From Bordetella parapertussis (GTDB lineage: Bacteria > Pseudomonadota > Gammaproteobacteria > Burkholderiales > SG8-41): a DNA stretch of 5,699 nucleotides. The position numbers were made by a program, and so were the translations under genes. The DNA is taken from contig CAMBCD010000189.1 in assembly GCA_945863085.1 (NCBI GenBank), positions 1-5,699 on the forward strand. Reading direction: 5' to 3'. Shown piece after piece: positions 1 to 5,334 of this stretch (positions within the stretch are counted from its first letter, which is position 1; each line of letters starts with the position of its first letter). Under the pieces are notes generated by a model, which did not search any database, was not told where the DNA came from, and saw nothing but the letters and a program-made list of their open reading frames with translations.

Positions 1-10
1 GAACGGACAT
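1..10 (-). CDS. Start of an unidentified gene (first three codons only)
   Basis: An ATG at 10-8 begins a reading frame (Met-Ser-Val) that leaves the window at position 1. It is too short to identify. The start is supported by a GGAG Shine-Dalgarno core at 20-17, six bases upstream of the ATG, and by a sigma70-like promoter at 69-97. The frame has an in-frame TGA stop a short way upstream and no other ATG in between, so this ATG is the best start. It follows the cysteine-cluster gene in the same direction, about 100 bases after its stop, and probably begins a separate transcription unit. The product is unknown. Confidence 0.55.
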
Positions 11-16
11 GAGCTG

Positions 17-20
17 CTCC
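17..20 (-). promoter_or_regulatory. Shine-Dalgarno site of the truncated gene
   Basis: On the minus strand this reads GGAG, with six bases to the ATG at 10-8. It is one of only two good Shine-Dalgarno matches in the window and is the main reason for believing the partial gene at the left edge. Confidence 0.55.
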
Positions 21-68
21 AAAAATTGGCCACTTCAAAAAATTACTTGAGCAAAACCATCGGGTTTA

Positions 69-97
69 AGTTTACCGACGCGAGCGGTCATGGTCAA
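69..97 (-). promoter_or_regulatory. Sigma70-like promoter for the truncated gene
   Basis: The minus strand shows a -35 box TTGACC (97-92, five of six consensus bases), a 17-base spacer, and a -10 box TAAACT (74-69, four of six). Transcription would start near position 61-62, giving a leader of about 50 bases before the ATG at 10. The -35 box starts 15 bases after the stop codon of the cysteine-cluster gene, so the promoter fills the intergenic gap. It is the best promoter match in the window, but it is not experimentally tested. Confidence 0.5.
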
Positions 98-112
98 GAC
101 GCAGCCCGCGCA

Positions 113-733
113 TCACTTCGCGTTTAATGCCGTCAGCAAGGATCCGGGCATCAGGCCGGCACCAAACACCTCCAGCGCCGCCGATTCCATCAATTCCGCT
201 TCCCAGCTGAACCAGCGGCCGACGCTGTCCGGCTTGCTCTTCTCCGCATCGCATAAGGCCGGGTCGGTCACCACCAGCAGCTTGCGGCAGGCATTGGGCC
301 GCGATTCATACACCGTGCAGGCGCCATCACCGCCGAGGAACAGGCAGGCCTTGTCGGCCCGCGGTTGCTGCCGCCAGCTATCGACGGTGAATTGGCTCTG
401 GCGTTCAAGCCGCGCCATGTCCAGCGTCATGCCGGTGTCACGCACAACAGCAGCCAACAGCGCCGCTTCCTGCGGCCAGATCTCCACGGCTTCATGGCAA
501 CAATGGTTGCAGCCCTTGCCGCACTGGATATTTTCGCTGCCGGAATTTTTTGCGCGATCACGTTGCAACAGTTCGTCCATCGCAACGTGAGTGCTGCGCG
601 CGACGGATAACAGGTCCTGATCACCGGCGGCACGGAACTCTGCCGTATAACGGTCATAGATTGCGCGCAGGTAGGCTTCCTTTTTTTCGTTGCGTGCGGC
701 CCTGTTCGCGGCGGATTTGGAATCGTCAGTCAT
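113..733 (-). CDS. YkgJ-type cysteine-cluster protein (putative Zn/Fe-binding)
   Basis: This is a 206-residue soluble protein with no signal peptide or membrane segment. The hallmark is the cluster C71-x3-C75-x2-C78-C79, typical of the YkgJ family (CxxxCxxCC, annotated as a putative zinc- or iron-chelating domain). Further cysteines at 130, 139, 149 and 161 give eight in all, enough for one or more metal sites. The segment around 129-150 (ACLFLGGDGACTVYESRPNA) is also typical of the family. The first 60 residues are charged and probably helical. The biochemical function of the family is not established. The gene follows prmC by 23 bases in the same direction and is probably cotranscribed with it. 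The ATG at 733 has no Shine-Dalgarno site of its own; a strong one lies 39 bases further upstream, inside the end of prmC. The family call is firm and the metal identity is unknown. Confidence 0.85.
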   Translation of the reverse strand: MTDDSKSAANRAARNEKKEAYLRAIYDRYTAEFRAAGDQDLLSVARSTHVAMDELLQRDRAKNSGSENIQCGKGCNHCCHEAVEIWPQEAALLAAVVRDTGMTLDMARLERQSQFTVDSWRQQPRADKACLFLGGDGACTVYESRPNACRKLLVVTDPALCDAEKSKPDSVGRWFSWEAELMESAALEVFGAGLMPGSLLTALNAK

Positions 734-734
734 G

Positions 735-764
735 TCACAGCATACGCTTGAGGAATTTACACAC
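735..764 (-). other. Candidate 9-residue coupling mini-ORF between prmC and the YkgJ-type gene
   Basis: A GTG at 764-762 opens a frame of nine codons (VCKFLKRML, with fMet expected first) ending in TGA at 737-735. It overlaps the last eight bases of prmC in another frame, and its stop lies one base before the ATG of the cysteine-cluster gene. A GGAGGA Shine-Dalgarno site sits seven bases before the GTG. The arrangement suits termination-reinitiation, which would give the downstream gene translation despite its own lack of a Shine-Dalgarno site. A frame this short can arise by chance, so translation is only inferred. Confidence 0.25.
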
Positions 765-1590
765 TCAAACGTCCTCCGCTGACCCGGGGCATCCCCGCCA
801 GATCCAACGCATTAAAATGATCCTGAAACCCCCCCGCCTCCAACAGCCACGCACACGCCACCGCCTGGTCAAAGCCATGTTCCAGCAGCAGCCAGCCGCC
901 CGCGCGCAGATGCTGCGGTGCCCGCGCAATGATGCGCTGCAGATCACTCAGACCATCGACACCGGACGCCAGTGCGGTACGCGGTTCAAAACGCAGATCG
1001 CCCTGCTGCAGATGCGCATCGCCCTCCGCCACGTACGGTGGATTGGCGACGATCAAATCGTAATGTTCCGTGGTAACAGCCGAGTACCAATCGCTGTGCT
1101 GCAGCGTGGTGTTGGCGGGAGCCCACTGCTCCGCATTGGCGCGGGCGATTTCAAGCGCTGCCTCTGAAACATCGACCAAGGTCACCTGCACCTGCGGCCG
1201 TTCCGCGGCAATGGTGATGCCGATGCAGCCGCTGCCGGCGCCGAGGTCGAGCACACGAGCGGGCGCGCCGGCCGGCAAACGCTGCAAGGCCAGCTCCACC
1301 AGCAATTCGGTTTCGGGCCGCGGGATCAACACGGACGGGTTTACCGCAAACTCGCGGCCGTGGAATTCGCGGCGGCCGGTGATATAGGCGATCGGTTCGC
1401 CGGCGACACGGCGCACGACCAGTGCGACGTACTGCTGCGCCTGCGCGGCGGTCAGCAGATCATCACCATGCGCCAGCAAATACGCGTCGTTTTGTTTCAA
1501 CACCTCGCGCAACAACACACGCGCTTCGATGCGGTCTGTGACTTGCTGGGCGGCGTCTAGCGCCGTGCGGATGGTCGGCGCACCGGGCAT
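757..1590 (-). CDS. prmC: Release factor glutamine N5-methyltransferase PrmC
   Basis: This 277-residue protein has the usual PrmC length. The enzyme transfers a methyl group from S-adenosylmethionine to the glutamine side chain of the GGQ motif in release factors RF1 and RF2, which raises termination efficiency. Visible motifs are the helical N-terminal substrate-recognition domain (about 1-75), the family signature IPRPETELLVE at 89-99, the SAM-binding motif I DLGAGSGCIG at 115-124, an acidic end of strand 2 at D140, and the catalytic NPPY at 183-186. It lies 35 bases after prfA, its substrate gene, an order widely conserved in proteobacteria. The ATG at 1590 is the only reasonable start, because an in-frame TGA lies at 1611-1609. 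It has no Shine-Dalgarno site and is preceded by a very AT-rich spacer containing TATAAT. The identification is secure. Confidence 0.96.
   Translation of the reverse strand: MPGAPTIRTALDAAQQVTDRIEARVLLREVLKQNDAYLLAHGDDLLTAAQAQQYVALVVRRVAGEPIAYITGRREFHGREFAVNPSVLIPRPETELLVELALQRLPAGAPARVLDLGAGSGCIGITIAAERPQVQVTLVDVSEAALEIARANAEQWAPANTTLQHSDWYSAVTTEHYDLIVANPPYVAEGDAHLQQGDLRFEPRTALASGVDGLSDLQRIIARAPQHLRAGGWLLLEHGFDQAVACAWLLEAGGFQDHFNALDLAGMPRVSGGRLSV
772..777 (-). promoter_or_regulatory. Strong Shine-Dalgarno sequence inside the 3' end of prmC
   Basis: The minus strand reads GGAGGA here, a near-perfect anti-16S match, within the prmC codons for Gly-Gly near the C-terminus. It is 38 bases before the ATG at 733, too far to serve it directly. 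It is seven bases before the GTG at 764, the start of a short frame. It could instead simply reflect Gly-Gly codon use. Confidence 0.35.
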
Positions 1591-1625
1591 CGGAAAATTA
1601 TAAAAATTTCAATAAAAACAAAATC
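1591..1625 (-). promoter_or_regulatory. AT-rich prfA-prmC spacer with a perfect TATAAT
   Basis: The 35-base gap is almost entirely A and T in an otherwise GC-rich region. On the minus strand it contains an exact TATAAT at 1602-1597, six bases before the prmC ATG. A transcript started from it would begin at or next to the A of the start codon, so it would be leaderless. No good -35 box is found at 16-18 bases; the hexamer there is GATTTT or similar. In such AT-rich sequence a chance TATAAT is fairly likely. The AT-richness could also act as an unstructured, S1-binding ribosome entry region in place of a Shine-Dalgarno site. Confidence 0.3.
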
Positions 1626-2717
1626 TTATGAAACGCCCTGCTCTTCGGCCAGTTGCGCCAGCTGTTCGGCCTGGTGTTCTGCCGCCAGTGCGTCGACGAG
1701 GTCATCAATGTCACCGTCGATGATCTGCGCAATCTTGTATAGCGTCAGGTTGATGCGATGGTCGGTAACGCGGCCCTGCGGAAAATTGTAGGTGCGGATG
1801 CGTTCGGAACGGTCACCGCTGCCGATCAGGGATTTGCGCGTCGCCGCTTCCTTCGACTGCTGCTCGCGGGTCTGCTTGTCTTTCAATCGCGCCGCCAGCA
1901 CCGCCAGCGCGCGTGCCTTGTTCTTGTGCTGCGAGCGGTCGTCCTGGCATTCAACGACGAGGCCGGTGGGCAGATGGGTGATGCGGATCGCCGAATCGGT
2001 TTTGTTGACGTGTTGTCCGCCGGCGCCCGATGCGCGGAAGGTGTCAATGCGCATCTCCGCCGGATTGAGCACGATCTCGGTGGCAGCATCGGCCTCGGGC
2101 ATCACCGCGACGGTGCAGGCGGAGGTGTGCACGCGGCCCTGGGTTTCGGTGACCGGCACACGCTGCACGCGATGGCCGCCGGATTCGAATTTGAGTTTCG
2201 AATACGCGCCCTGGCCGATGATGCGGGCGATCACTTCGCGGTAACCGCCGAGGTCCGACGCACTTTCCGAAATGATCTCGACCTGCCAGCGTTTGCGTTC
2301 GGCATAACGCGCATACATGCGAAACAGTTCCGCCGCGAACAAGGCGGACTCGTCACCACCGGTGCCGGCACGGACCTCGAGGAAAATATTGCGCTCGTCG
2401 TTGGGGTCGCGCGGCAGCAGCAGCTTCTGCAGCTCTGCTTCAAAACCTTCCAGCCGCGCGCGGGTTTCCGCGACTTCGGTTTCGGCAAATTCGCGCATCG
2501 ACGGGTCAGCCGCCATCTCCTGTGCGGTTTTCAGATCGCCTTCGCTTTCCTGATAGCGACGATAGAGTTCGACCACCGGCCCCAGTTCGGCATGTTCGCG
2601 CGTCAGCTTGCGGTAACGATCCATGTCCGCTGTGACGTTCTCGGCGCCGAGCAGGCGGTCGATCTCGCCCAGCCGGTTCGACAGCTGGTTTAATTTGGCG
2701 GCGATGCTGGGTTTCAT
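1626..2717 (-). CDS. prfA: Peptide chain release factor 1 (RF1)
   Basis: This 363-residue cytoplasmic protein recognises UAA and UAG stop codons in the ribosomal A site and triggers peptide release. The stop-codon tripeptide PVT lies at 188-190 (the PxT form of RF1, not the SPF of RF2). The catalytic loop around GAGGQ has GGQ at 233-235, and Q235 is the expected target of PrmC. The N-terminal coiled region spans about 1-100, followed by the conserved [10 protein letters not shown] at 114-123 and the basic C-terminal segment [19 protein letters not shown] at 303-321. The length is typical and the frame is intact. Its own stop is TAA, which both RF1 and RF2 read. The ATG at 2717 has no clear Shine-Dalgarno site but overlaps, as ATGA, the stop of a mini-ORF that begins at the hemA stop, suggesting translational coupling. 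It sits between hemA and prmC as in many proteobacteria. Confidence 0.98.
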   Translation of the reverse strand: MKPSIAAKLNQLSNRLGEIDRLLGAENVTADMDRYRKLTREHAELGPVVELYRRYQESEGDLKTAQEMAADPSMREFAETEVAETRARLEGFEAELQKLLLPRDPNDERNIFLEVRAGTGGDESALFAAELFRMYARYAERKRWQVEIISESASDLGGYREVIARIIGQGAYSKLKFESGGHRVQRVPVTETQGRVHTSACTVAVMPEADAATEIVLNPAEMRIDTFRASGAGGQHVNKTDSAIRITHLPTGLVVECQDDRSQHKNKARALAVLAARLKDKQTREQQSKEAATRKSLIGSGDRSERIRTYNFPQGRVTDHRINLTLYKIAQIIDGDIDDLVDALAAEHQAEQLAQLAEEQGVS

Positions 2718-2764
2718 GAATACGCAATCCGGCCGCAGCTGCGGCTAGCCATCAGTGCCCGCAT
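2714..2764 (-). other. Candidate 16-residue mini-ORF bridging hemA and prfA
   Basis: The hemA stop TAA (2766-2764) shares its last A with an ATG at 2764-2762 (TAATG). That ATG opens an uninterrupted frame encoding [16 protein letters not shown], which ends in TGA at 2716-2714. The TGA overlaps the prfA ATG as ATGA (four-base overlap). The mini-ORF therefore spans the whole gap, with canonical coupling junctions at both ends. A second in-frame ATG lies at 2752. No strong Shine-Dalgarno site precedes it, so reinitiation by ribosomes finishing hemA is the plausible route. Its stop is UGA, read by RF2 and not by RF1. Translation is inferred from geometry alone. Confidence 0.35.
2732..2745. repeat. 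14-base perfect palindrome between hemA and prfA
   Basis: GCCGCAGCTGCGGC is its own reverse complement. In RNA it can form a five-pair stem with an AGCT loop. An adjoining 8-base palindrome, GGCTAGCC, follows at 2743-2750 and overlaps it. Both lie within the mini-ORF bridging the genes and 15-35 bases before the prfA start. There is no U-run, so it does not look like a terminator. It may be a small structure opened by coupled ribosomes, or chance in GC-rich sequence. Confidence 0.45.
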
Positions 2765-4017
2765 TATTCGGGCCGCTGGATCTGGTAAAGCCGCGCGATC
2801 AGCGCCGCGAGTTCATCGCGCTCGTCCTGCGCCGCATGGTTCAGCGCATGCGAGGGCGGGTGCATGAACTTGTTGGTCAGCGCCTGCGACAGTTCGTCGA
2901 GCACCTGCTGCGGATCGGCGCCGTGCGCGAGGCGGCGCTGCGCGCGTTCGAGTTCGTGGCGCCGCGCGCGTTCCGCGGTATCACGCAGCGCACGGATGGT
3001 CGGCACCAGCGCGCGGTTGTCCAGCCAGTGCATGAAATCCGATACCTGGTTTTCGATGATGACTTCGGCCTGGGCCACGGCGTTGCTGCGTTGGTTCATG
3101 CCCTCGCGTGCAATCTGGCCAAGGTCATCGACGGTGTAGAGAAAGGCGTCGTCGAGTTCGCCGACTTCGGCCTCGATGTCGCGCGGCACCGCGAGATCGA
3201 ACATCAACATCGGCCGGTGTTTGCGCGCCTTCAGCGCGCTTTCCATCAACCCTTTGCCGATGATCGGCAGCGGACTCGCGGTGCAACAGATCACGATGTC
3301 GTACAGCGCGAGTTGCGCGGCCAGATCGTTTAATGGAATCACGTGACCGAAAAAGCGGTCGGCGAGTTGCTGCGCACGCGCCGGCGTACGGTTGGTGAAG
3401 GTCATGCGCCGCGGGTGATGCGCGGCAAAATGCGTCGCGGCGAGGTCGATCATTTCACCGGCGCCGACAAACAGCAGACTCTGCTCGGTGATGCTGGGAT
3501 AAATGCGTTCGGCGAGGCGCACCGCCGCGGCCGCCATCGAGACCGTGCTGGCGCCAATGTCGGTTTCGCTGCGCACGGTTTTCGCCACCGAGAAGGTGCG
3601 CTGGAACAGTTTGTTGAGCAGCCAGCCCAGCGTGCCGGCGGCTTCGGCGGAGCGCACCGCGCTTTTGAACTGGCCGAGGATCTGCGGTTCGCCGAGCACC
3701 ATCGAGTCGAGGCCGCTGGCAACGCGGAAGGCGTGTTTGACCGCGCGGTCCTGCGGCAACTCATACAAATAGGGCTGAATCTGCGCCAGCTTCAGCTGGT
3801 GATAAGCCGCCAGCCAGTCCACCACATTGCGCGGCTCGGAAGTCGAGCAATAGACTTCGGTGCGGTTGCAGGTCGAAATGATCGCGGCCTCGCTGACCGG
3901 CCGGCGGTCGACCAGATCACGCAAGGCCTGGGTCAGCTGTTCGGCGCCAAAAACCACCCGTTCGCGCACATCCAGCGGCGCGGTCTGGTGATTCAATCCG
4001 AAGGCAAAAAGCGGCAT
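2764..4017 (-). CDS. hemA: Glutamyl-tRNA reductase HemA
   Basis: This 417-residue cytoplasmic enzyme reduces glutamyl-tRNA(Glu) with NADPH to glutamate-1-semialdehyde, the first committed step of tetrapyrrole synthesis by the C5 pathway. The N-terminal catalytic domain begins FGLNHQTAP (6-14) and carries the nucleophile C50 in [10 protein letters not shown] (47-56). The signature [17 protein letters not shown] follows at 100-116. The Rossmann NADPH site is VGAGEM at 184-189, with NRTPARAQ (209-216) after it and [10 protein letters not shown] at 247-256. The C-terminal part (about 310-417) is the helical dimerisation domain. Its start matches the usual HemA N-terminus, so the ATG at 4017 is firm. 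It lacks a Shine-Dalgarno site and lies against a long inverted repeat. It is probably the first gene of a hemA-prfA-prmC unit, with prfA 46 bases after it. The upstream neighbour is a rubredoxin and not the divergent lolB seen in enterobacteria and pseudomonads. Confidence 0.98.
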   Translation of the reverse strand: MPLFAFGLNHQTAPLDVRERVVFGAEQLTQALRDLVDRRPVSEAAIISTCNRTEVYCSTSEPRNVVDWLAAYHQLKLAQIQPYLYELPQDRAVKHAFRVASGLDSMVLGEPQILGQFKSAVRSAEAAGTLGWLLNKLFQRTFSVAKTVRSETDIGASTVSMAAAAVRLAERIYPSITEQSLLFVGAGEMIDLAATHFAAHHPRRMTFTNRTPARAQQLADRFFGHVIPLNDLAAQLALYDIVICCTASPLPIIGKGLMESALKARKHRPMLMFDLAVPRDIEAEVGELDDAFLYTVDDLGQIAREGMNQRSNAVAQAEVIIENQVSDFMHWLDNRALVPTIRALRDTAERARRHELERAQRRLAHGADPQQVLDELSQALTNKFMHPPSHALNHAAQDERDELAALIARLYQIQRPE

Positions 4018-4081
4018 GGCGGCGGTGGCGGCAAGTCCCGAAAAAGGCCTTGTATTTTAACCGCTTACCGCCACCCTCGCC
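4018..4081 (-). promoter_or_regulatory. Long inverted repeat abutting the hemA start (possible leader hairpin)
   Basis: On the minus strand, GGTGGCGGTAAG (4075-4064) can pair with CTTGCCGCCACC (4035-4024) as twelve pairs including one G-U. After a two-by-two internal mismatch, GGCG (4081-4078) pairs with CGCC (4021-4018), ending immediately before the ATG. The loop is 28 bases (4063-4036). The stem covers the place where a ribosome binding site should lie. In a transcript reading through from the rubredoxin gene it should hinder hemA translation. A transcript starting inside the loop would lack the upstream arm. The pairing was worked out by eye, and the folding energy and any regulation are not established. 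Confidence 0.5.
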
Positions 4082-4083
4082 AG
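4054..4083 (-). promoter_or_regulatory. Possible weak promoter for hemA
   Basis: A -10-like TAAAAT (4059-4054, five of six consensus bases) lies 36 bases before the hemA ATG. The candidate -35 boxes at 17-18 bases' spacing (TGGCGA or CTGGCG) match poorly, at best three of six. Transcription would begin near 4047, inside the loop of the inverted repeat, leaving a leader of about 30 bases. An internal promoter here would fit hemA opening its own operon, but the -35 weakness keeps this tentative. Confidence 0.35.
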
Positions 4084-4106
4084 TTGCGGCAGGGGTTCTG
4101 CAGGCC

Positions 4107-4274
4107 CTAGGAAATGGCGATCATGTCGAAGTCGGCCTTGGTCGCCGAACAGTGCGGGCAGGTCCAGTCCGCCGGCACGTCTTCCCAGCGGGTACCGGGG
4201 GTGATGCCTTCATCGGGCAGGCCTGCAGCCTCGTCGTAGACAAAACCGCAGAGTATGCATTGCCATTTTTTCAT
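4107..4274 (-). CDS. Rubredoxin
   Basis: This is a 55-residue cytoplasmic one-electron carrier with a single iron bound by four cysteines. I translated it directly: it begins MKKWQCILCGFVYDEA. The first metal knuckle is C6-x2-C9-G and the second is C39-P-H-C42. Between them lie the aromatic and loop residues typical of rubredoxins (Y13, G27-T-R-W30-E-D-V-P, W37). The length is standard and no motif is missing. It starts 24 bases after the dehydrogenase stop, with no Shine-Dalgarno site, and is probably cotranscribed with it. Its redox partner is not evident. The dehydrogenase is NAD(P)-dependent and would not obviously use rubredoxin. It is the only complete gene here ending in TAG, which only RF1 reads; a readthrough frame would reach a TAA at 4067-4065. 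The identification is secure. Confidence 0.96.
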   Translation of the reverse strand: MKKWQCILCGFVYDEAAGLPDEGITPGTRWEDVPADWTCPHCSATKADFDMIAIS

Positions 4275-4298
4275 GCTGTTTTGGCTAAATTTTTTCGT

Positions 4299-5291
4299 TC
4301 AGCCCTGCTCGTTCCGCATTTTATTGCCTCCGGCATACAACTGCAGGTTGTCGACAAACACTTTCGCTGCGCGCTTGTCGTTGCCGTCGGAAGCCGAGGC
4401 ATTGTGCGGCGACACGATCACGTTGGGAATATCCCACAGCGGCGAATCAGCCGGCAGCGGTTCTTTCTCGAACACGTCGAGATAGGCGCCAGCGATCCGC
4501 TTCGATTGCAGCGCCGTAATCAACGCTTTTTCCTCGCACACCGCACCGCGCGCGACGTTGATCAGCTGTGCGTGTTTCGGCATCAGCGCCAGCGTTTTGG
4601 CGTTGACCAGCTGATGCGTTTCCTTGGTGTACGGACAGGCCAGTACCAGCCAGTCACAATGCGGCAGCAGCGACGGCAGTTTATCCAGCGTATGCATTTC
4701 ATCAACCGGGTCGCCGTCGCGTTTCGGGCTCCGGCGCAGGCCGATCACTTTCATGCCCAGCGTCTGGCAAAGACGGGCCACTGTCGCACCGATGGTGCCG
4801 AGACCGACGACCACCACCGTCTGCCCCTGCAGGTCGCGCGGCGTGTCCTTGCCGCGGGCGGGATCCCAGCGGCAGTCGCGCTGCGCGGCAATCCAGCGCG
4901 GAAAACCGCGCGCCAGCATCAGCAGGCCGCAGAACGCGGTTTGTCCGACCGGTTCACCGTTGGTGCCGGCTGAGGTGGTCAGCCGCACCTTGCGCTCGGC
5001 CAGCGCCGGCATGAAGGGATGCTGGTCGATGCCGGTGCTGGTGAAATGCACCCATTTCAGGTTCGCCGCCGTTTTCACCGTATCACCGAAACTGGCGTAG
5101 AGGTCGGAAAAACGGATGTCGCGGGTCAGGTAGGCCACTTCGATTTTTGCGATCTCGGCCGCCGGCAGCCGCTGCGACGCGTCATCCGGCAGGTGAATGA
5201 TGTTCGTTGTGACGCCCGCCGCCTTGGCTGCCGCCTGCAACTCGGCGCCGAATTGCGCCACAAAACCCCTGGACAACAATATGCCGGTCAT
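4299..5291 (-). CDS. D-isomer-specific 2-hydroxyacid dehydrogenase, NAD(P)-dependent
   Basis: This 330-residue protein has the full two-domain architecture of the family, which interconverts 2-oxoacids and D-2-hydroxyacids. The nucleotide-binding domain is in the middle, with VVVVGLGTIG at 159-168 (glycines 163, 165 and 168). The catalytic triad is visible: R248 in INVARG (244-249), E277 in LDVFEKEPLP (271-280) and H296 in SPHNAS (294-299). The R-to-E spacing of 29 equals that in E. coli phosphoglycerate dehydrogenase. Residues R186 and R187, soon after the second Rossmann strand, hint at NADP preference, but this is only an inference. No ACT domain is present, so it is not a regulated SerA. 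The N-terminal substrate domain is divergent and the substrate cannot be named; glyoxylate or hydroxypyruvate reductase activity is possible. It lies 43 bases after prpB and 24 before the rubredoxin. The start lacks a clear Shine-Dalgarno site. Confidence 0.92.
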   Translation of the reverse strand: MTGILLSRGFVAQFGAELQAAAKAAGVTTNIIHLPDDASQRLPAAEIAKIEVAYLTRDIRFSDLYASFGDTVKTAANLKWVHFTSTGIDQHPFMPALAERKVRLTTSAGTNGEPVGQTAFCGLLMLARGFPRWIAAQRDCRWDPARGKDTPRDLQGQTVVVVGLGTIGATVARLCQTLGMKVIGLRRSPKRDGDPVDEMHTLDKLPSLLPHCDWLVLACPYTKETHQLVNAKTLALMPKHAQLINVARGAVCEEKALITALQSKRIAGAYLDVFEKEPLPADSPLWDIPNVIVSPHNASASDGNDKRAAKVFVDNLQLYAGGNKMRNEQG

Positions 5292-5334
5292 CGCCGTGTG
5301 TTTTCCCGCTGAAAATTAAAATGGTTGCGCTGGA

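Noticed and set aside
15..53. A hairpin (TGCTC pairing with GAGCA) hiding the Shine-Dalgarno site of the truncated gene
   Set aside because: Only five pairs close a loop of about 29 bases, too weak to claim as a regulatory structure.
1758..2693. A 311-codon plus-strand open frame opposite prfA
   Set aside because: It lies entirely antisense to a well-conserved RF1 gene, encodes low-complexity Arg/Ala/His-rich sequence with no recognisable domain, and is a common artefact of GC-rich codon use.
1626..2717. RF2 (prfB) as the identity of the release factor
   Set aside because: The stop-recognition tripeptide is PVT, not SPF, there is no internal frameshift site, and the gene sits between hemA and prmC as prfA does.
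2732..2750. The palindromes between hemA and prfA as a terminator
   Set aside because: There is no downstream U-run on the minus strand, and the conserved hemA-prfA order argues for read-through.
4015..4032. Kozak-like GCCGCCACC preceding the hemA ATG
   Set aside because: The resemblance to the eukaryotic consensus is coincidental. The genes are plainly bacterial and the sequence is one arm of an inverted repeat.
4041..4051. AAGGCCTT palindrome followed by a short T run before hemA, as an intrinsic terminator
   Set aside because: The palindrome has no loop and only four G/C pairs, and the T run overlaps it. It would not form a standard terminator hairpin.
3343..4973. Long plus-strand frames opposite hemA, the rubredoxin and the dehydrogenase
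   Set aside because: They are shadows of genes on the other strand, with biased composition and no motifs. The rubredoxin and HemA sequences on the minus strand explain the conservation.
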